A program made the position numbers and the translations under genes. Below are positions 61,626 to 64,000 of a DNA stretch of 64,000 nt, piece by piece. The DNA is from Oxyruncus cristatus (taxonomy: Eukaryota > Chordata > Aves > Passeriformes > Cotingidae): positions 91,925 through 155,924 of the forward strand of contig VXAY01005813.1 in NCBI GenBank assembly GCA_013399855.1, read 5' to 3'. Below the pieces are notes generated by a model. It was not told the DNA's origin. It worked only from the letters and a program-made list of their open reading frames with translations, and did not search any database. Each line of letters starts with the position of its first letter. The first letter of the stretch is position 1.

Positions 61626-62877
61626 CGGGGGGGCGGGGGGCTGTCGTTTGAGTGAGCGGCCGACTGCGAGGTAGATGCGGTGCTGGGGTCGGGGGGGCAG
61701 GCAGAGTGAGGTAATAGACTGGGGTGCTCTTTGGCGTTTCTTGCTGCTCTTGTGATTGTTCGGTGTTTGTGCGGGGCTGACTCGAGATGCTGACTGAGGG
61801 CTTCGTCCCCACACACCGTGCTCTCGCACGCCACGCACTGGTACGAGCCGCTGCCCTGGCCGCTGCCGGTGGGCACGTGAAGCACCATCTCATGCAGGTT
61901 CGCCACGGACTGGCCGAAGAAGCAGAGGGACTTCAGGTGGTCGCTGGCCGCCTCCTGGTCGCCAAAGCACGCCTGGCACTTGCGGCAGACCAGCTTGTAC
62001 TGCACCTTCGGGACGATGAAAGGGTCGCAGAGGGAGTCCGCGCCCTTGCCTTCTGCTTCGGGCTCTTCTTGGGGTTTGGGCAGGAGGGGGGACACCTCGC
62101 GGGGTGCATTCTTCTGCTCTTCTTGCTTGGGGGGTTCTTTGGCAGGGTCTTTGTCCGGGGTGGCAGCCCCCGTGGGGACGGGGGTTTGGCTTCCTTTGGG
62201 CTGCTGCACTTTCTGCTGTTGCTGCTGCTGCTGCCGCTGCTGCTGCTGCAATGCCTCCTGCAGACTCTGCTGGTATTGCTGGTACTGCTGCAGCAGCGAG
62301 CCGGGCGACAGCCCCAGCAGCGCCTGCGACAGCGCGGGGCTGTAGGGGAACAGCCCCTCCATCCCGTACATGGGCTGCAGGTACCCGCTCTGCAGGGCGC
62401 CAGGGATCTGTGGGGCGTAGTAGGGGGAAAAGCCTGGGACGAAGTAGGGAAGGAACTGGCTCGTCAGCAAGGTGGTGGGGTCTGAATTCAGGGCGGCCTG
62501 CAGTGCCTGGAGCTGGGCGGGCTCCACCGCGTACTCCATGGCAGGCAGGGGGGCCGCGAGGGCGCCCGCCGGCGCCTCCCCCTTCTCCTTCTTGGGCCCT
62601 GGCACGGGGTCCCCCTTCCCCTTGGGTGCCTTCTCCTTCTCTTTTGCCTTCTCGCTCTCCTTCTCCTTGCGCTGCGGCGGGGGCGGCTGCTGCGGCTGTG
62701 GCTGTGGGGTCGTCGCCGGAGGTTGCTGCGGGGCCACGGCTGCTGTGGCTTGTGCCGGGGTGGGCGAGCTCAGCGCGGCTGGGGGCTGCTTATTTGGTAA
62801 TCCAGAGGTGGGGAGGCCAGGTGAAGGGACGCTTGTGCTGGGCAGGCCCATCAGGTTGGGTTTGGGAGAAGTTAAAG
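61626..62877 (-). CDS. ZFHX3: ZFHX3 (ATBF1) last coding exon, partial; C-terminus lost in assembly gap
   Basis: About 417 codons of the C-terminal part of zinc finger homeobox protein 3, a very large nuclear transcription factor (about 3,700 residues in human, with many zinc fingers and four homeodomains). It is recognised by blocks typical of the family, such as [20 protein letters not shown] and YKLVCRKCQ. Counting the split Ala codon at the acceptor as residue 1, the order is: a Pro/Gln-rich stretch, a Lys/Glu-rich charged stretch, the Tyr/Pro-rich block, a Gln tract (211-222, interrupted by Arg), a C2HC finger (C298, C301, H314, C319), a short Gly/Ser tract (338-345), and a C2H2 finger (C348, C351, H364, H370). 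The frame is then Ser/Pro-rich and enters the gap after a proline run. The homeodomains lie in upstream exons outside the window. The stop must lie inside the gap, because the frame continuing beyond it has no family resemblance. The first exon bases complete a codon begun in the previous exon. Confidence 0.95.
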
Positions 62878-62892
62878 CTGCAAGAGGGAGAA
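62878..62892 (-). other. ZFHX3: ZFHX3 splice acceptor of the last exon
   Basis: On the minus strand a pyrimidine-rich tract ending in CTCTTGCAG directly precedes the exon, whose first base is 62,877. The open frame continues a further 62 codons upstream only by chance. Similarity to ZFHX3 is strong from the residues ALTSPKPNL onward and absent before the acceptor. The codon is split with one base in the preceding exon. Confidence 0.85.
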
Positions 62893-64000
62893 AGAGAGGT
62901 GAGGAGTCACCGAATGCTGGGCAGGCAGAAAGCACGAGGGTGACACCAGGCCAAACCCACGACCACTCCGGAGCGTCCGTCTCCACTGCATGAGGGCACC
63001 GACCAGCCCAAGCTGGTGCGTTGCCACAGCGTGGGTTGGAGAGCCCATCCCTGCTCCTGCCCACCCTGGAGAATGGCTCCTATCCCGCTCCACAGAACCT
63101 GTGCCATGGGGATGTGGCCCCTTGGCCCCCACACCTGCAACTGCCTTGGCCGTGCTGCCCAGCAGCACTGACTGCGGCATCTGACGGGGACACCCACCAG
63201 ACCCTGGGATGCCCAGCACAGCTGATGTGCTACTGACTCCTCTGAAATTCCCAAATGATTAACACTGATGTCAGGATCTGCTCTAACAGTGCTATACTAA
63301 AGGGTGGGAATGCTCAGTATTGCCACACCCCATGGACTGGGAAGTCCTGGTCATGGCAACTGGGGACTGAACAGGCTAGACCAGAGTTATTTTGTCCTTA
63401 TTAGGGTGGTGTTCATGAATCCACAAACCTCTGATGCAACCCCTTCCAATGTCAGAAGCTCTGGGCACTCAGCTTCTGACTGATTCCAAAGTTTATGTGG
63501 TGTTCAGACATTCCCCCTGGGCACGAGCGTTGTGTTTTGGGTGGAATTAAAAGCACTGTGATGCTTCCTCATTAAGGAGATGGATTGATGGTGGAATGAG
63601 AAGCCTGTCCCTCTTCCCAACAGCAAGAATAGCCAGCAACAACACTGTCCCTGGTGCCTATTTCTGCTCTCACAGCTGACAGTGGTTAGGGGCAAGACAT
63701 GTGCAGCTCCCGGAGTCACCTCCATTAGTCATGGCTGTTGCAGCTGGCAAACATGCTCCTGAAGAGGAACGTTTTGCTTGGAAAGTCCCTCAATGCCATC
63801 TGGGGAAAAAAACCCCAGAAATAAAGCTCCAAAGTCCTGCTGGCACAGCCTCGTTTGCTCCCGGCTCTGGAGCAGGAAACTGCTCCAGGATCCACCTGCT
63901 GCAGAACCCATGAGTGCAAACCAACCTTTCCCTGACAAACCTGAGTCCCACCGCTGTGGCAGGGGCTGCTCAGGGAACAGCCTGAGCAGGAACAGTGGCA
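62893..64000 (-). other. ZFHX3: ZFHX3 intron (3' end), continues past the window
   Basis: Sequence upstream of the last exon on the minus strand. I see no coding exon, interspersed repeat or CpG cluster in it. Open frames on both strands are short and unlike any ZFHX3 segment. The upstream exons are outside the window. Confidence 0.8.

Noticed and set aside
60638..63064. 808-codon minus-strand frame spanning the ZFHX3 exon and the gap
   Set aside because: It is real only from 62,877 to 61,626. Upstream is intron, the middle is unknown bases, and the tail beyond the gap is UTR.
1..64000. CRISPR arrays, operons, tRNA or rRNA genes, intact retroviral genes
   Set aside because: Searched by eye. 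The DNA is vertebrate nuclear, and I saw no tRNA arms, rRNA blocks, regularly spaced repeats or retroviral coding region.

Overview
The window looks like avian nuclear DNA, probably from a songbird, though the order is only a guess. Two things point to a bird. Nearly all recognisable repeats are CR1 LINE fragments, several with the typical 3' end near ATTCTGTGA. The only recognisable protein gene is the vertebrate zinc-finger homeobox factor ZFHX3 (ATBF1), encoded on the minus strand at the right edge.

Right edge, about 57.6-64.0 kb. Positions 62,878-64,000 are the end of a ZFHX3 intron. Positions 61,626-62,877 are the readable part of the last coding exon, with a short polyglutamine tract and the last two zinc fingers. 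A 939-base assembly gap (60,687-61,625) hides the C-terminus and stop codon. About 3 kb of 3' UTR follows, ending at an ATTAAA poly(A) signal near 57,650 with a GU-rich downstream element. ZFHX3 is therefore transcribed leftwards and ends here.

The rest, 1-57.6 kb, is gene-poor DNA downstream of ZFHX3. I found no other convincing protein-coding exon, and the many short open frames look like chance. It holds (a) a set of AT-rich stretches that keep CpGs and homeobox-like motifs and read like conserved noncoding elements, for example 4.15-4.79, 13.37-14.06, 15.33-15.76, 17.28-17.66, 28.36-28.60, 39.64-40.01 and 50.6-57.3 kb. Their conservation is inferred and needs alignment. (b) A strong CpG-island promoter with four CCAAT boxes at 44.05-44.80 kb that has no gene I can name. 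(c) CR1 fragments on both strands. (d) A frameshifted reverse-transcriptase relic at 38.05-38.29 kb that resembles Penelope-like elements. (e) Microsatellites, minisatellites and a second gap (14,839-15,224) inside GC-rich repeat DNA.

The most interesting points are: the ZFHX3 site equivalent to the human SCA4 GGC/polyglycine repeat, which is short and interrupted here; the orphan NF-Y/RFX-type CpG-island promoter about 13 kb beyond the ZFHX3 poly(A) site; a perfect RFX X-box inside a candidate enhancer; two marked hairpins, one flanked by perfect 10-base direct repeats; and the Penelope-like relic.
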